The notes beneath the pieces were generated by a model. That model did no database searches and had not been told where the DNA came from. It was given only the letters and a program-made list of their open reading frames with translations. Position numbers and translations under genes: made by a program. A stretch of 37,408 nucleotides of DNA from a virus. Position 1 is the first letter of the stretch, and the number at the start of each line of letters is the position of its first letter. Positions 29,977 through 36,399 of the stretch are shown here, piece after piece. The stretch spans positions 1-37,408 of IMG/VR virus record IMGVR_UViG_3300042691_010121; one strand, given 5' to 3'.

Positions 29977-30288
29977 ATGGCGACCACCCTCGCAGATTTC
30001 AGACAGGAGCGCGTTCGCGGCGCACGCTACCACCTCGCCAAGGTGCAGGCTGGCCGCGCGGCTTCCGAAGCCCGCTACGCCCACGAGCCCCACATCCTTG
30101 AAGCCGAGCGGGCCTTCTGGTTGCGCGCCGAAGCCAACGCCAAGGCGTCCGTTCGCAACGCCCGCGCGCTTGCTCTCTGCGCTGACAACGCCGACGCGGC
30201 CTTCGCCCTGCTGCTGGGCGAGAGCCACGACGCCATCGACGCGAGGCTTACGGCGCTTGAAGCCGCTTCCCTGCAGGTGGCAGCATGA
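29977..30288 (+). CDS. First rightward early protein, helical (103 aa)
   Basis: The ATG on 29977 has ACGGAGA upstream; the frame's earlier GTG lies before the likely transcript start and is not used. The product (MATTLADFRQERVRGARYHL, then AKVQAGRAASEARYAHEPHI, with a later NARALALCADNADAAFALLL) is Ala/Arg-rich and helical throughout. It resembles no named family. As the first gene of the rightward operon, about 16 bases after the predicted start of transcription, it is probably made early and in quantity. A host-takeover or regulatory role would fit. Confidence 0.6.
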   Translation: MATTLADFRQERVRGARYHLAKVQAGRAASEARYAHEPHILEAERAFWLRAEANAKASVRNARALALCADNADAAFALLLGESHDAIDARLTALEAASLQVAA

Positions 30289-30569
30289 CCGCCGACGTCA
30301 TCCCCCTGCGCACCGCGATGGCGTCCTTCCCCGACGCCTCCCCGCTCGCCAACGACTACGGCGTGGAGCCTCCTGAATGGGAACGGCCGACCGTGGACAT
30401 TTCCGGTGGCGTCAGCGGTTTCCGCGTCTGGATCAGAGGCCGCCTCTACCGCGAGTTCCGAACCCTCACCAACGCAAGCCGTGTCGCTTCGGCCCTGATG
30501 TCGCTTCATGCGCTCGGGTGTCTGGACGACGTGGCGCTGCCGCAAAGCCCGGAGGCCCCCTGTGCGTGA
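30285..30569 (+). CDS. Small early protein (94 aa)
   Basis: The ATG overlaps the preceding stop (ATGA). The sequence (MTADVIPLRTAMASFPDASP, then VDISGGVSGFRVWIRGRLYR, then NASRVASALMSLHALGCLDD) contains a basic strand pair and a C-terminal helix. No family was recognised. Its 3' end holds the GGAGG ribosome site of the next gene. Confidence 0.55.
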   Translation: MTADVIPLRTAMASFPDASPLANDYGVEPPEWERPTVDISGGVSGFRVWIRGRLYREFRTLTNASRVASALMSLHALGCLDDVALPQSPEAPCA

Positions 30570-30756
30570 TCCACGTTACGACATGCCCGACACCGTAGCC
30601 GATGGGACGGTCGATTTCCCCCACGTCTGCGAGCGATGCGGCGAAGAGGACATCGACGTCAACGTCGAGGCGTTCGAGATGACCGGCGAAACGGTCTGCG
30701 ACCTCTGCGCCGAGGAAGTGCTGTTCGAGAACGGCCCATTCGGACTTGGCGAATGA
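30562..30756 (+). CDS. Small zinc-ribbon-like protein (64 aa)
   Basis: The start is a GTG on 30562, six bases after a perfect GGAGG. The product contains two Cys pairs, HVCERCGEEDIDVNVEAFEM and then TVCDLCAEEVLFENG, which form a likely one-zinc ribbon. Small phage proteins with such ribbons can bind nucleic acid or RNA polymerase parts. Its stop overlaps the next ATG (ATGA). The zinc pattern is sure; the role is not known. Confidence 0.62.
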   Translation: MRDPRYDMPDTVADGTVDFPHVCERCGEEDIDVNVEAFEMTGETVCDLCAEEVLFENGPFGLGE

Positions 30757-30866
30757 TCCGCGCCCTCCACAACCTCATCTCAGCAATCGTGCTGATCGCC
30801 TTTTTCACCATGCTGCTCACGATGGCCAACGTCGGCGCGTCAGTGATTTTCCCTGGGAGCTTCTGA
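30753..30866 (+). CDS. Single-span membrane peptide (37 aa)
   Basis: The ATG overlaps the zinc-ribbon stop (ATGA). The sequence MIRALHNLISAIVLIAFFTM, then LLTMANVGASVIFPGSF, is one long hydrophobic helix with a short basic head, so an inner-membrane peptide is expected. It is in a rightward early operon, not by lysis genes, so superinfection exclusion or host-membrane modification fits better than lysis. Composition and exact overlap support a real gene. Confidence 0.55.
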   Translation: MIRALHNLISAIVLIAFFTMLLTMANVGASVIFPGSF

Positions 30867-30868
30867 CC

Positions 30869-31114
30869 ATGACCTTTGAGATTGAGACCGGGATTCCGAT
30901 GCCCGATGACCGTGGAAGCGGCATGAGCGGTGCGCTCCGGCGCTTGGCGCTGGACGGCAAGATTGGCGACAGCGTGTTCTTTCCCGGCAAGCGGACGAAC
31001 GACCTCAATGGCGTCTTGGGCAACCTGAAGATCAAGGCGGGGTGGCAGGTGGCCCGCACGGTTGATGGCGGGTGCCGCGTCTGGAAGGTCCGCGAGACGG
31101 AGCCGCGCTCGTGA
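30869..31114 (+). CDS. Small early protein (81 aa)
   Basis: The ATG on 30869 follows the membrane peptide stop and has GGGAGC upstream. The protein (MTFEIETGIPMPDDRGSGMS, then LALDGKIGDSVFFPGKRTND, then WQVARTVDGGCRVWKVRETE) looks like a small beta domain. It resembles short phage proteins of the 'GGAWRVWRV' ending type that may bind nucleic acid. No firm family can be given. A GTGA overlap leads into the next gene. Confidence 0.55.
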   Translation: MTFEIETGIPMPDDRGSGMSGALRRLALDGKIGDSVFFPGKRTNDLNGVLGNLKIKAGWQVARTVDGGCRVWKVRETEPRS

Positions 31115-31305
31115 CCCGCACATCCTACCACGCCGTCACCAAATCCGGGACCGTCGTTTGCACGTTCGAGACCATGGCCCACGCGGTCGAGTGGACGCAG
31201 AACCGCCTTCACGTTGTCCCCGGAATGTCCGTCCGGCGGGTCGAAACCCGCACCACTGAAACAACCGTCTGGCCGGAGCCCGCGAAGCTCCGCGCCGTGG
31301 CTTAG
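31111..31305 (+). CDS. Small basic protein (64 aa)
   Basis: The GTG start overlaps the preceding stop (GTGA). The product (MTRTSYHAVTKSGTVVCTFE, then TMAHAVEWTQNRLHVVPGMS, then RRVETRTTETTVWPEPAKLR) is a mixed small domain rich in Thr and Arg. No family was recognised. The ERF gene follows after eight bases with its own ribosome site (GGAGGC). Confidence 0.55.
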   Translation: MTRTSYHAVTKSGTVVCTFETMAHAVEWTQNRLHVVPGMSVRRVETRTTETTVWPEPAKLRAVA

Positions 31306-31313
31306 GAGGCCGC

Positions 31314-32006
31314 ATGTTCGCTCAATCCGAAAACATCGCCGCACTGTCCGCTTCACTCGCCAAGGCCCAAGGCCAGATCGAGGGCGCCGTGAAGGGGAAA
31401 GAGAACCCGCACTTCAAGTCGAAGTACGCCGACCTTTCCGCCGTGTGGGAAGCCTGCCGGGAAGCCCTCACCACCAACGGTCTCGCCGTGATCCAATCTC
31501 CCGGCCCGATTGCCGAGGGGCGGTTGGAGATGACCACGATGCTGGTTCATTCGTCCGGCGAGTGGATCAGGGGCGCGCTCACCATCCCGCTCGGCAAAGT
31601 GGACGCCCAGGCTTACGGGTCCGCCGTGACCTACGCCCGCCGCTATGCGCTGGCGGCTTTCGTCGGGGTGTCGCCCGAGGATGACGACGGGAACGCCGCT
31701 GCCAAGGCCGCACCGAAGCGGGCGGAGATTGTTCCGACCGATGGCCGCAAGTCAGCCGCCCAAGCCAAGCGCGACGGTGATGACGTCAAGATCAAGGCAT
31801 CGATTGCCGAGGCGGATCGGGCGGGCTTGCGGGATTGGCACGAGAACTTCGACGCCTACACCGCACACGTCCCGTTCTCTTGGCTCGATAGCGTGCGGGA
31901 CATGATGCATGACCGCCTAGCCGATCTGGACGGCGCGGAAGCCGTTGCCGACGCCGAGCGGGAGATGGACGACGGGTTTGCCGGCGCCATCGGGCGGGCC
32001 GCGTGA
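31314..32006 (+). CDS. erf: ERF-type single-strand annealing recombinase (230 aa)
   Basis: The N-terminal domain follows the ERF family pattern: SENIAALSASLAKAQGQIEG, then NPHFKSKYADLSAVWEACRE, then LTTNGLAVIQSP, and GKVDAQAYGSAVTYARRYAL, AAFVGV. ERF proteins anneal complementary single strands in phage recombination and genome circularisation. The C-terminus is charged and less conserved, as is usual (IGRAA end). It is encoded directly ahead of a NinB-like gene, overlapping by GTGA, so the pair form a recombination unit. No exonuclease partner is visible in the window. Confidence 0.88.
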   Translation: MFAQSENIAALSASLAKAQGQIEGAVKGKENPHFKSKYADLSAVWEACREALTTNGLAVIQSPGPIAEGRLEMTTMLVHSSGEWIRGALTIPLGKVDAQAYGSAVTYARRYALAAFVGVSPEDDDGNAAAKAAPKRAEIVPTDGRKSAAQAKRDGDDVKIKASIAEADRAGLRDWHENFDAYTAHVPFSWLDSVRDMMHDRLADLDGAEAVADAEREMDDGFAGAIGRAA

Positions 32007-32452
32007 GCCGCTTCCTGACCGCCTTGAACACGCCCCATCAACGGGCGGTTGCTCGCCGGGCCATAGACAAGGCCCCCGAGGGCTACGTCTGCGAGGTCCG
32101 GGAGGCCAAGCGGTCGGACCCTCAGAACTCCGCCATGTGGTCACTGCTAGGCCAGATTGCCAAGCAACGTCCCACGCACAACGGCGCCCGCATGACGCCG
32201 GAGCTATGGAAGGCGGTGTTCTTGCAGGCCCTCGGGTCCGAGATGGTCATGATGCCGACGCTGGACGGCGACGGGTTCTTCCCGCTCGGCCATCGGTCTA
32301 GCGCCCTGACGAAGGGTGAGATGGCGGACCTGATTACGCTGATCCTGGCCTGGACGGCGAGGGAGGGCCTGACGATCCGCCACTTCGATGAGTTTTCACC
32401 AGCGGCCCAGGAGCCGGGAGGGGTTAACAGCCCCTCCCGAGTGGCCGCGTGA
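32003..32452 (+). CDS. ninB: NinB-like recombination protein (149 aa)
   Basis: The protein shows the NinB pattern: KAPEGYVCEVREAKRSDPQN, then SAMWSLLGQIAKQ, then MTPELWKAVFLQALGSEM and SSALTKGEMADLITLILAWT. Lambda NinB (Orf) binds single-strand DNA and supports recombination, replacing RecFOR. The start is a GTG overlapping the ERF stop (GTGA), which supports coupled expression. Length is normal for the family. The C-terminal tail is Pro/Ala-rich and probably flexible. Confidence 0.88.
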   Translation: MSRFLTALNTPHQRAVARRAIDKAPEGYVCEVREAKRSDPQNSAMWSLLGQIAKQRPTHNGARMTPELWKAVFLQALGSEMVMMPTLDGDGFFPLGHRSSALTKGEMADLITLILAWTAREGLTIRHFDEFSPAAQEPGGVNSPSRVAA

Positions 32453-32754
32453 CCCAATCGCTCACCGGGGCGGGCTGGTACTTCTCCGCGTCTCACCGCG
32501 ACCCGATCCGCCAGGAGTTGCACGGCCACTCTTACGAGGTCACCGCCTACTGGCCCTCGGAACCGCCGCGCGATGCGATGGTCCTGCAATGGACCTTGCG
32601 CGACGTGTTGAAGGGCTTCGACCATGTGACGCTGCCCGACGAATTGTCGCGCGCTGAGAACCTCGCCCGCGCCATCGGGTCACTGATCGACGGATGCGTC
32701 CGCGTGGACATCGCCCGCCCTTCGGAGCGCCTGCGGTGTGAGGTCTGGCTGTGA
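32449..32754 (+). CDS. Mini QueD/PTPS-like protein lacking the catalytic Cys (101 aa)
   Basis: The sequence aligns well with QueD (6-carboxytetrahydropterin synthase): YFSASHR (FxAAHR in QueD, His16), LHGHSYEV (His25, His27), KGFDHVTLP (LDHHYLN, Asp58-His59), and SRAENLARAIGSLI (PTSExLAKWI). The three His that hold zinc are kept. The catalytic Cys four residues before HGH in QueD is Arg here, and the C-terminal Glu of the VKET motif is not evident, so activity is doubtful. It may be a pterin-binding relative. It overlaps the NinB stop (GTGA) and is two genes before a DpdA-like gene. Confidence 0.75.
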   Translation: MTQSLTGAGWYFSASHRDPIRQELHGHSYEVTAYWPSEPPRDAMVLQWTLRDVLKGFDHVTLPDELSRAENLARAIGSLIDGCVRVDIARPSERLRCEVWL

Positions 32755-32930
32755 AGTACGTCATCGCCGTCACCAACCGACACACGGACACCGAACTTTT
32801 TGGTCCTTACGACTCCGAAGCCGATGCTCAATCCGTGATTCAGGCTTCGTGGGAAGCACTGTGGGATTTAGCCGATGAAGACGGGAGTGTGGAGGTATTT
32901 CCGCTCCAAGACCCTGGGTCTTGGCGGTGA
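32751..32930 (+). CDS. Small acidic protein (59 aa) between QueD-like and DpdA-like genes
   Basis: The GTG start overlaps the QueD-like stop (GTGA), and the TGA on 32928-32930 overlaps the next start (TGATG). The product (MKYVIAVTNRHTDTELFGPY, then DSEADAQSVIQASWEALWDL) is a mixed alpha-beta domain rich in Asp, Ala and Trp. No family is recognised. Its last codons hold the 19-base palindrome just before the DpdA-like gene. The double overlap supports a real gene. Confidence 0.6.
   Translation: MKYVIAVTNRHTDTELFGPYDSEADAQSVIQASWEALWDLADEDGSVEVFPLQDPGSWR
32906..32924. repeat. Perfect 19-base inverted repeat before the DpdA-like start
   Basis: CCAAGACCC and GGGTCTTGG flank one T. In DNA it is a perfect palindrome for a dimeric binding protein; in RNA it can form an eight-pair stem with a three-base loop five bases before the DpdA-like ATG, covering the ribosome site region. 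It lies inside the coding end of the 59-aa gene, so it may control the DpdA-like gene alone. Confidence 0.7.
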
Positions 32931-33652
32931 TGACGATTTGCTATCACGGAACGCCGATCACGCCGCAAAGCGCGCTGTTGAAGCTCGCCGGGCGACACTT
33001 CTGCGTTTCGTATTTCAACCGGACAAAGACCAGCCTTCCGCTGATCGAAGGCATCGCGTCCAGCCTCATGCTCGATAACGGCGCGTTCTCGGCATGGCAG
33101 GCGGGCGTTGATCTTAGCGATGCCTACTGGTCCGGCTATTTCGATTGGTGCGACCCGCTGCTGGACCGCCCGACGACGTGGGCCGTCATCCCTGACGCCA
33201 TCGCCTCGGGAACCCAGGAGCAAGACCGCCTCATCCGGCTATGGCCGCACGGCGACCGGGGAGCGCCCGTCTACCATCTGACCGAAGACTTCATGCAGCC
33301 GCTGTCTCGGCTGGTGAGGCTTACCCAAGAGTGGCCGCGCGTCTGCATTGGATGGGCGCACCCGCCGTCAACGCACCCGATCAACGGGGCTGCGTTTGAG
33401 CGCGCGATGGATGCGCTCTGGAACGAGCTGGCGCGGCATCATCGCCGGACGCCGGTCGTCCATATGTTCCGGGGGATGCAGCTAGTCCGGTCTCGGTGGC
33501 CGTTTGCGTCGGTGGACTCGACCGACGTGGCCCGCAATCACAACCGGCCTCAAAACACCCCCGAGGCTATGGCCGCCCGTTGGGATGCGGCGCAATGCCC
33601 GGCGCGATGGGAACCGGCGCCCGAACCCATGTTGCTGGAGTTTGTCGCATGA
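32930..33652 (+). CDS. TGT/DpdA-like deazaguanine transglycosylase candidate (240 aa)
   Basis: Motifs follow tRNA-guanine transglycosylase order: LMLDNGAFSAW (Asp49; TGT has DSGGFQ), WAVIPDAI (PD 88-89), VYHLTED, RVCIGWAH (TGT GGLAVGE region), then HMFRGMQL and FASVDSTDVARN, where Asp196 may be the nucleophile (TGT has FDCVxPTR). The TGT zinc site (CxCxxC) is not visible. DpdA proteins are TGT relatives that place 7-deazaguanines in DNA. I chose the ATG on 32930, overlapping the previous stop (TGATG). Family membership is by pattern only; another TIM-barrel nucleobase enzyme is possible. The QueD-like neighbour supports deazaguanine work. Confidence 0.68.
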   Translation: MTICYHGTPITPQSALLKLAGRHFCVSYFNRTKTSLPLIEGIASSLMLDNGAFSAWQAGVDLSDAYWSGYFDWCDPLLDRPTTWAVIPDAIASGTQEQDRLIRLWPHGDRGAPVYHLTEDFMQPLSRLVRLTQEWPRVCIGWAHPPSTHPINGAAFERAMDALWNELARHHRRTPVVHMFRGMQLVRSRWPFASVDSTDVARNHNRPQNTPEAMAARWDAAQCPARWEPAPEPMLLEFVA

Positions 33653-34008
33653 GCCGCTCAGTGGCCGAATGGATCGGAAAGAACTCAAACAGCACGCCCC
33701 CCGCCAGCGTCCGCGCCCGCGTGTTCCTGGCTCACGGTGGACGTTGCCACATATCGGGCCGACCGATCCGGCCTGGCGACGTGTGGGAACTGGAACACGT
33801 CAAGCCGTTGAGCATGGGCGGGGAGAACAGGGAAACGAACCTTGCCCCGGCGCTGTCAGACGCCCACCGGGAGAAGACCGCAGCCGAGGCCGGCGTCCGC
33901 GCGAAAGCCGACCGCATCCGGGCGAAACACCTCGGAATTTTTCCCCGTAGCCGCCGCCCGCTTAAGGGCCGACCGTTTGCGAAGTCCAGACCGGAGATTG
34001 AAGCGTGA
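33649..34008 (+). CDS. HNH endonuclease (119 aa)
   Basis: The core reads VRARVFLAHGGRCHISGRPI, then VWELEHVKPLSMGGENRETN, then LAPALSDAHREKT: the HNH His, Asn and His are visible (EHV, N, AH). The usual CxxC zinc pairs are missing, as in several small phage HNH proteins. The ATG overlaps the DpdA-like stop (ATGA). The tail is very basic (PRSRRPLKGRPFAKSR). It may work in recombination with ERF and NinB, cut branched DNA, or act on host DNA. Confidence 0.72.
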   Translation: MSRSVAEWIGKNSNSTPPASVRARVFLAHGGRCHISGRPIRPGDVWELEHVKPLSMGGENRETNLAPALSDAHREKTAAEAGVRAKADRIRAKHLGIFPRSRRPLKGRPFAKSRPEIEA

Positions 34009-34310
34009 GCCTACCAGAAATCACAGACGAGGATCGTGCGGTTTACATTGAGGCGCTGCGCCTGTGGAACACCGAACGCGTCAACCCCGTACCCGGCGAA
34101 ATCGCCGCCGCCCTGGTCCGCACCGGGTGGACGCCGGTTGATCCTGACCTGATCCTGGCGCGGGAGGTGGCGGCGGATACCGCATTCACTTACGGCTTTC
34201 ATACGGGCGTCACCGATGCAATGCGACGGGGCGCCGACGACACCGACCGAGGCGTACGGTCCGCCCTCGCCGCCATCAAGGCCGCTGACGCACGGAGGAA
34301 GGGCGCATGA
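34005..34310 (+). CDS. Small protein (101 aa), rightward operon
   Basis: The GTG overlaps the HNH stop (GTGA). The sequence (MSLPEITDEDRAVYIEALRL, then VPGEIAAALVRTGWTPVDPD, then YGFHTGVTDAMRRGADDTDR) is helical and acidic, without a known motif. Proteins with a similar 'LAREVAADTAFTYGFHTG' core occur as accessory genes in phages of GC-rich hosts. The function is unknown. Confidence 0.55.
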   Translation: MSLPEITDEDRAVYIEALRLWNTERVNPVPGEIAAALVRTGWTPVDPDLILAREVAADTAFTYGFHTGVTDAMRRGADDTDRGVRSALAAIKAADARRKGA

Positions 34311-34447
34311 GTGACATGATCCTGTCTTTTGCGGCCGGTGTTCTCATGGCCGCCGCATTCATGGAGCCCGGCAAGTCCTGGGTGCCGACGATCCGCGCTG
34401 TCTGCGCGTGGACCGCCGTGCTCATGCTGATCCGGGTGAACACATGA
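34307..34447 (+). CDS. Small two-helix membrane protein (46 aa)
   Basis: The ATG overlaps the previous stop, and the stop overlaps the next ATG (both ATGA). The product has two hydrophobic segments, MILSFAAGVLMAAAFM and VCAWTAVLMLIRV, joined by a short polar loop, so a membrane hairpin is likely. It could be a small exclusion or lysis-related protein; its place in an accessory operon does not decide. The double overlap supports a real gene. Confidence 0.55.
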   Translation: MSDMILSFAAGVLMAAAFMEPGKSWVPTIRAVCAWTAVLMLIRVNT

Positions 34448-34617
34448 CCCCCACCGACCGCCGCCCGATCCCGCTCACATGCGGCGGTACGGCTTACCAT
34501 GACCCCGACACCGGGACTCTGTGGCTGTGTGATCAGTGCTTCGCGCCAGTTCCGACCGGGGCTGGGATGCCCGCTCTGTGCGCGGCGTTGCACGATGCGG
34601 GAGGGCTGCTGCCGTGA
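34444..34617 (+). CDS. Small zinc-binding-like protein (57 aa)
   Basis: The ATG overlaps the previous stop (ATGA). The sequence has LTCGGTAYHDPDTGTLWLCD, then QCFAPVPTGAGMPALC. The CGG...CDQC arrangement suggests a small zinc ribbon, although one Cys of a pair is missing in a standard reading. No named family. It is followed by a GTGA overlap. Confidence 0.5.
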   Translation: MTPTDRRPIPLTCGGTAYHDPDTGTLWLCDQCFAPVPTGAGMPALCAALHDAGGLLP

Positions 34618-34832
34618 TTGACGCCGAAGGCTACAAGATCACCTACGTTTCCGACACCTACGGCAGGGGCGGACAGCACACCAACGGCCCTGACTACGGC
34701 CTGTTTCGGTGCGAGCACGCGGGGACGCGAACCGCCGTCGAGGTTCACAGTCACGAAGCCAGAAGCCAGCACAAGGCTAGAGAGTTGGCCTTGATGCTTT
34801 GCGCGATGGCCGTTGAGGAACTGTCCAAATGA
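34614..34832 (+). CDS. Small protein (72 aa)
   Basis: The GTG start overlaps the zinc-like gene (GTGA). The product (MIDAEGYKITYVSDTYGRGG, then PDYGLFRCEHAGTRTAVEVH) starts as a beta sheet and ends in a basic helix (SHEARSQHKARELALMLCAM). No family was recognised. Confidence 0.5.
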   Translation: MIDAEGYKITYVSDTYGRGGQHTNGPDYGLFRCEHAGTRTAVEVHSHEARSQHKARELALMLCAMAVEELSK

Positions 34833-35056
34833 CCCCCATCACCATCCGAGCCGATACCCCGCGTCAGGCGGTGGAGGAGGTGTGCAAGTGGTTGGAGGTG
34901 GCCCTAGAGCAGTGGGACCCGCCACCCTCCGCCGGTCCCCGCCATGCATATCAGCGGCTTCACGAGGCGATAGGCATGGAGCGAGCCCTTTTGCGCGCAG
35001 TCAACGCCCTCCGATCCGCCACCATCGAACCCAAGGAGCAAGCTGATGCTTCTTAA
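34829..35056 (+). CDS. Small helical protein (75 aa)
   Basis: The ATG overlaps the preceding stop (ATGA). The sequence (MTPITIRADTPRQAVEEVCK, then WLEVALEQWDPPPSAGPRHA, then YQRLHEAIGMERALLRAVNA) is two helices around a Pro-rich linker. It has no known motif. Its 3' end carries the AAGGAG ribosome site for the next gene. Confidence 0.52.
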   Translation: MTPITIRADTPRQAVEEVCKWLEVALEQWDPPPSAGPRHAYQRLHEAIGMERALLRAVNALRSATIEPKEQADAS

Positions 35057-35237
35057 CTGCCCCTGCGGTGCGACGCACAATCCCTACGTTCGATGGACCT
35101 TCGTCCGCTACGACGGGACCAGCTCTTACTCGACGGAGGTCGGCCCACGCCTGCCCCTCGGTAGCTGCCCGATCTGTCGGCGGCTTCCGGTCAGGATCGA
35201 ACGTCAGGAACCCTCTATTTGCCGGAGCGCGATGTGA
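35046..35237 (+). CDS. Small zinc-finger-like protein (63 aa)
   Basis: An AAGGAG lies seven bases ahead of the ATG. The product has MLLNCPCGATHNPYVRWTFV, then LGSCPICRRLPVRIERQE: two Cys pairs (CPC and CPIC) that could hold a zinc. Small phage proteins like this often bind DNA or protein partners. The 3' end overlaps the Ea22-like gene (TGATG). The role is unknown. Confidence 0.55.
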   Translation: MLLNCPCGATHNPYVRWTFVRYDGTSSYSTEVGPRLPLGSCPICRRLPVRIERQEPSICRSAM

Positions 35238-35620
35238 TGGATGACGCCGAACTGAAGCGCGTGGCGGAGGCTGCGACGCCGGGGCCGTGGGACTATGACG
35301 CCGGGGACTTTTCGATCTTCGCCTTGGAGACGTTTGTTCCCCTCGAATATACAGAGGCCAACGCCATCTTCATCGCCACCTTCGACCCTCCGACCGTCCT
35401 ATCCCTCCTCTCCCGCCTCTCCGCAGCCGAAGCGCGGGTGGGGGTGTTGGAGGGGGCGATCAACCGCCTTCGGTACGCGATCTCATGGCTGGACGAGCCG
35501 TTCGTGGACGAGACGACGCCGCTCAAGGACATCCGCAGCCGCATCGCCTTCATGCAGGCCGACACGAAACAGGTGGTGGCTGAGATGAACCAAGCCCTCA
35601 CCCAGGAGCCCACGCCATGA
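35237..35620 (+). CDS. Ead/Ea22-like protein (127 aa)
   Basis: The pattern MDDAELKRVAEAATPGPWDY, then AIFIATFDPPTVLSLLSRLS, then AAEARVGVLEGAINRLR is characteristic of Ead/Ea22-like proteins of many phages (the ATPGPW box and FIA...P..VL.LL..L). Their function is unknown; in lambda, ea22 is an accessory gene of the early left region. The start overlaps the previous stop (TGATG). The C-terminal helix may form a coiled coil. Confidence 0.75.
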   Translation: MDDAELKRVAEAATPGPWDYDAGDFSIFALETFVPLEYTEANAIFIATFDPPTVLSLLSRLSAAEARVGVLEGAINRLRYAISWLDEPFVDETTPLKDIRSRIAFMQADTKQVVAEMNQALTQEPTP

Positions 35621-36048
35621 GCCTTCCTGAACTGCTGGAGCGGGTGAAGGCGGCGAGCGACCGCTTGGACGACGCGACCTTGGCGCGCGTGTTGTGCGCG
35701 GTCCAGGGTGTCGAGTACGCACACCACGGCATCGTTTGCGGTGACGACGGGTCGGACGAACTGTACGTCATCGACAAGCGTAACCGCCGCGTCGAGACCT
35801 TCGCCCGAGGCGGCTATCGAGACCTCGCCCCCGATTCCTCCATCGACGCCGCTGTGGCGCTGATTGAGAGGGTGCTGCCGGGGTGGCGAAAGTCGGTCGT
35901 TATCCTAACGCCGGAACCCTGCCAAGCCTACGCGTGGCATCCCGAGCGCGGAACAATTGGCCGCGTCTATCGGTCAAGCGCCCCCACCGCTCCGCTCGCC
36001 CTCATCTCCGCCCTGCTCGGAGCCAAGATTGCAGAGGATAAGCCATGA
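35617..36048 (+). CDS. Phage ABA-sandwich-type protein (143 aa)
   Basis: The sequence SSIDAAVALIERVLPGWRKS, followed later by HPERGTIGRVYRSSAPTAPL and ALISALLGAKI, is the usual pattern of small phage proteins with the ABA-sandwich fold. These are accessory proteins of unknown role. The ATG overlaps the Ea22-like stop (ATGA). The N-terminal helix (LPELLERVKAASDRLDDATL) is an added part. The TTG of the next frame lies before its stop. Confidence 0.65.
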   Translation: MSLPELLERVKAASDRLDDATLARVLCAVQGVEYAHHGIVCGDDGSDELYVIDKRNRRVETFARGGYRDLAPDSSIDAAVALIERVLPGWRKSVVILTPEPCQAYAWHPERGTIGRVYRSSAPTAPLALISALLGAKIAEDKP

Positions 36049-36178
36049 GCCTGCGTTCGTCAGCTATCCGCGCGGCACCCCGTTCGGCGTTTGCTGGAGA
36101 GACAAGTTCTCCGGTCCAGCCCGAGCCGCTATCGCTGCATATGAAGTGGAGAGGTTGAAATGGGCTATCGAACGCTGA
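36029..36178 (+). CDS. Small protein (49 aa), TTG start proposed
   Basis: Two frames compete here. The one I favour starts at a TTG on 36029, six bases after GGAG, and gives MQRISHEPAFVSYPRGTPFG, then VCWRDKFSGPARAAIAAYEV, a compact protein-like sequence with a C-terminal helix. The other begins at an ATG on 36045 that overlaps the previous stop (ATGA) and gives a 37-aa Ser/Pro-rich product, less protein-like. Which is used, or both, cannot be settled from sequence. Confidence 0.5.
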   Translation: MQRISHEPAFVSYPRGTPFGVCWRDKFSGPARAAIAAYEVERLKWAIER

Positions 36179-36399
36179 TCGAGATCAACCACGACTTTGG
36201 CCCGCAAGACGGAAACCTTGAGTTCGTGGCCGCGCTCGCCCGCTATCTGCGAGGCGCCAACCGAGACAACGCGGAGGCCCTAGAGGCGTTCGGAGTCAAG
36301 GTGATAGGGATGCGCCACCATAGCGAAAAGTTCATTCTGGACGGCACGCCAGACGGCTTCCCGGCTCTCTATCTGGACCCACCCCATGACCCGCGCTGA
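36160..36399 (+). CDS. Small protein (79 aa)
   Basis: The ATG has GGAGAGG upstream. The sequence (MGYRTLIEINHDFGPQDGNL, then EFVAALARYLRGANRDNAEA, then VIGMRHHSEKFILDGTPDGF) has an alpha-beta look, with a conserved-style 'MRHHSEKF' segment seen in small phage accessory proteins. No function is assigned. Its 5' end overlaps the 49-aa frame by 19 bases and its 3' end overlaps the next gene. Confidence 0.55.
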   Translation: MGYRTLIEINHDFGPQDGNLEFVAALARYLRGANRDNAEALEAFGVKVIGMRHHSEKFILDGTPDGFPALYLDPPHDPR

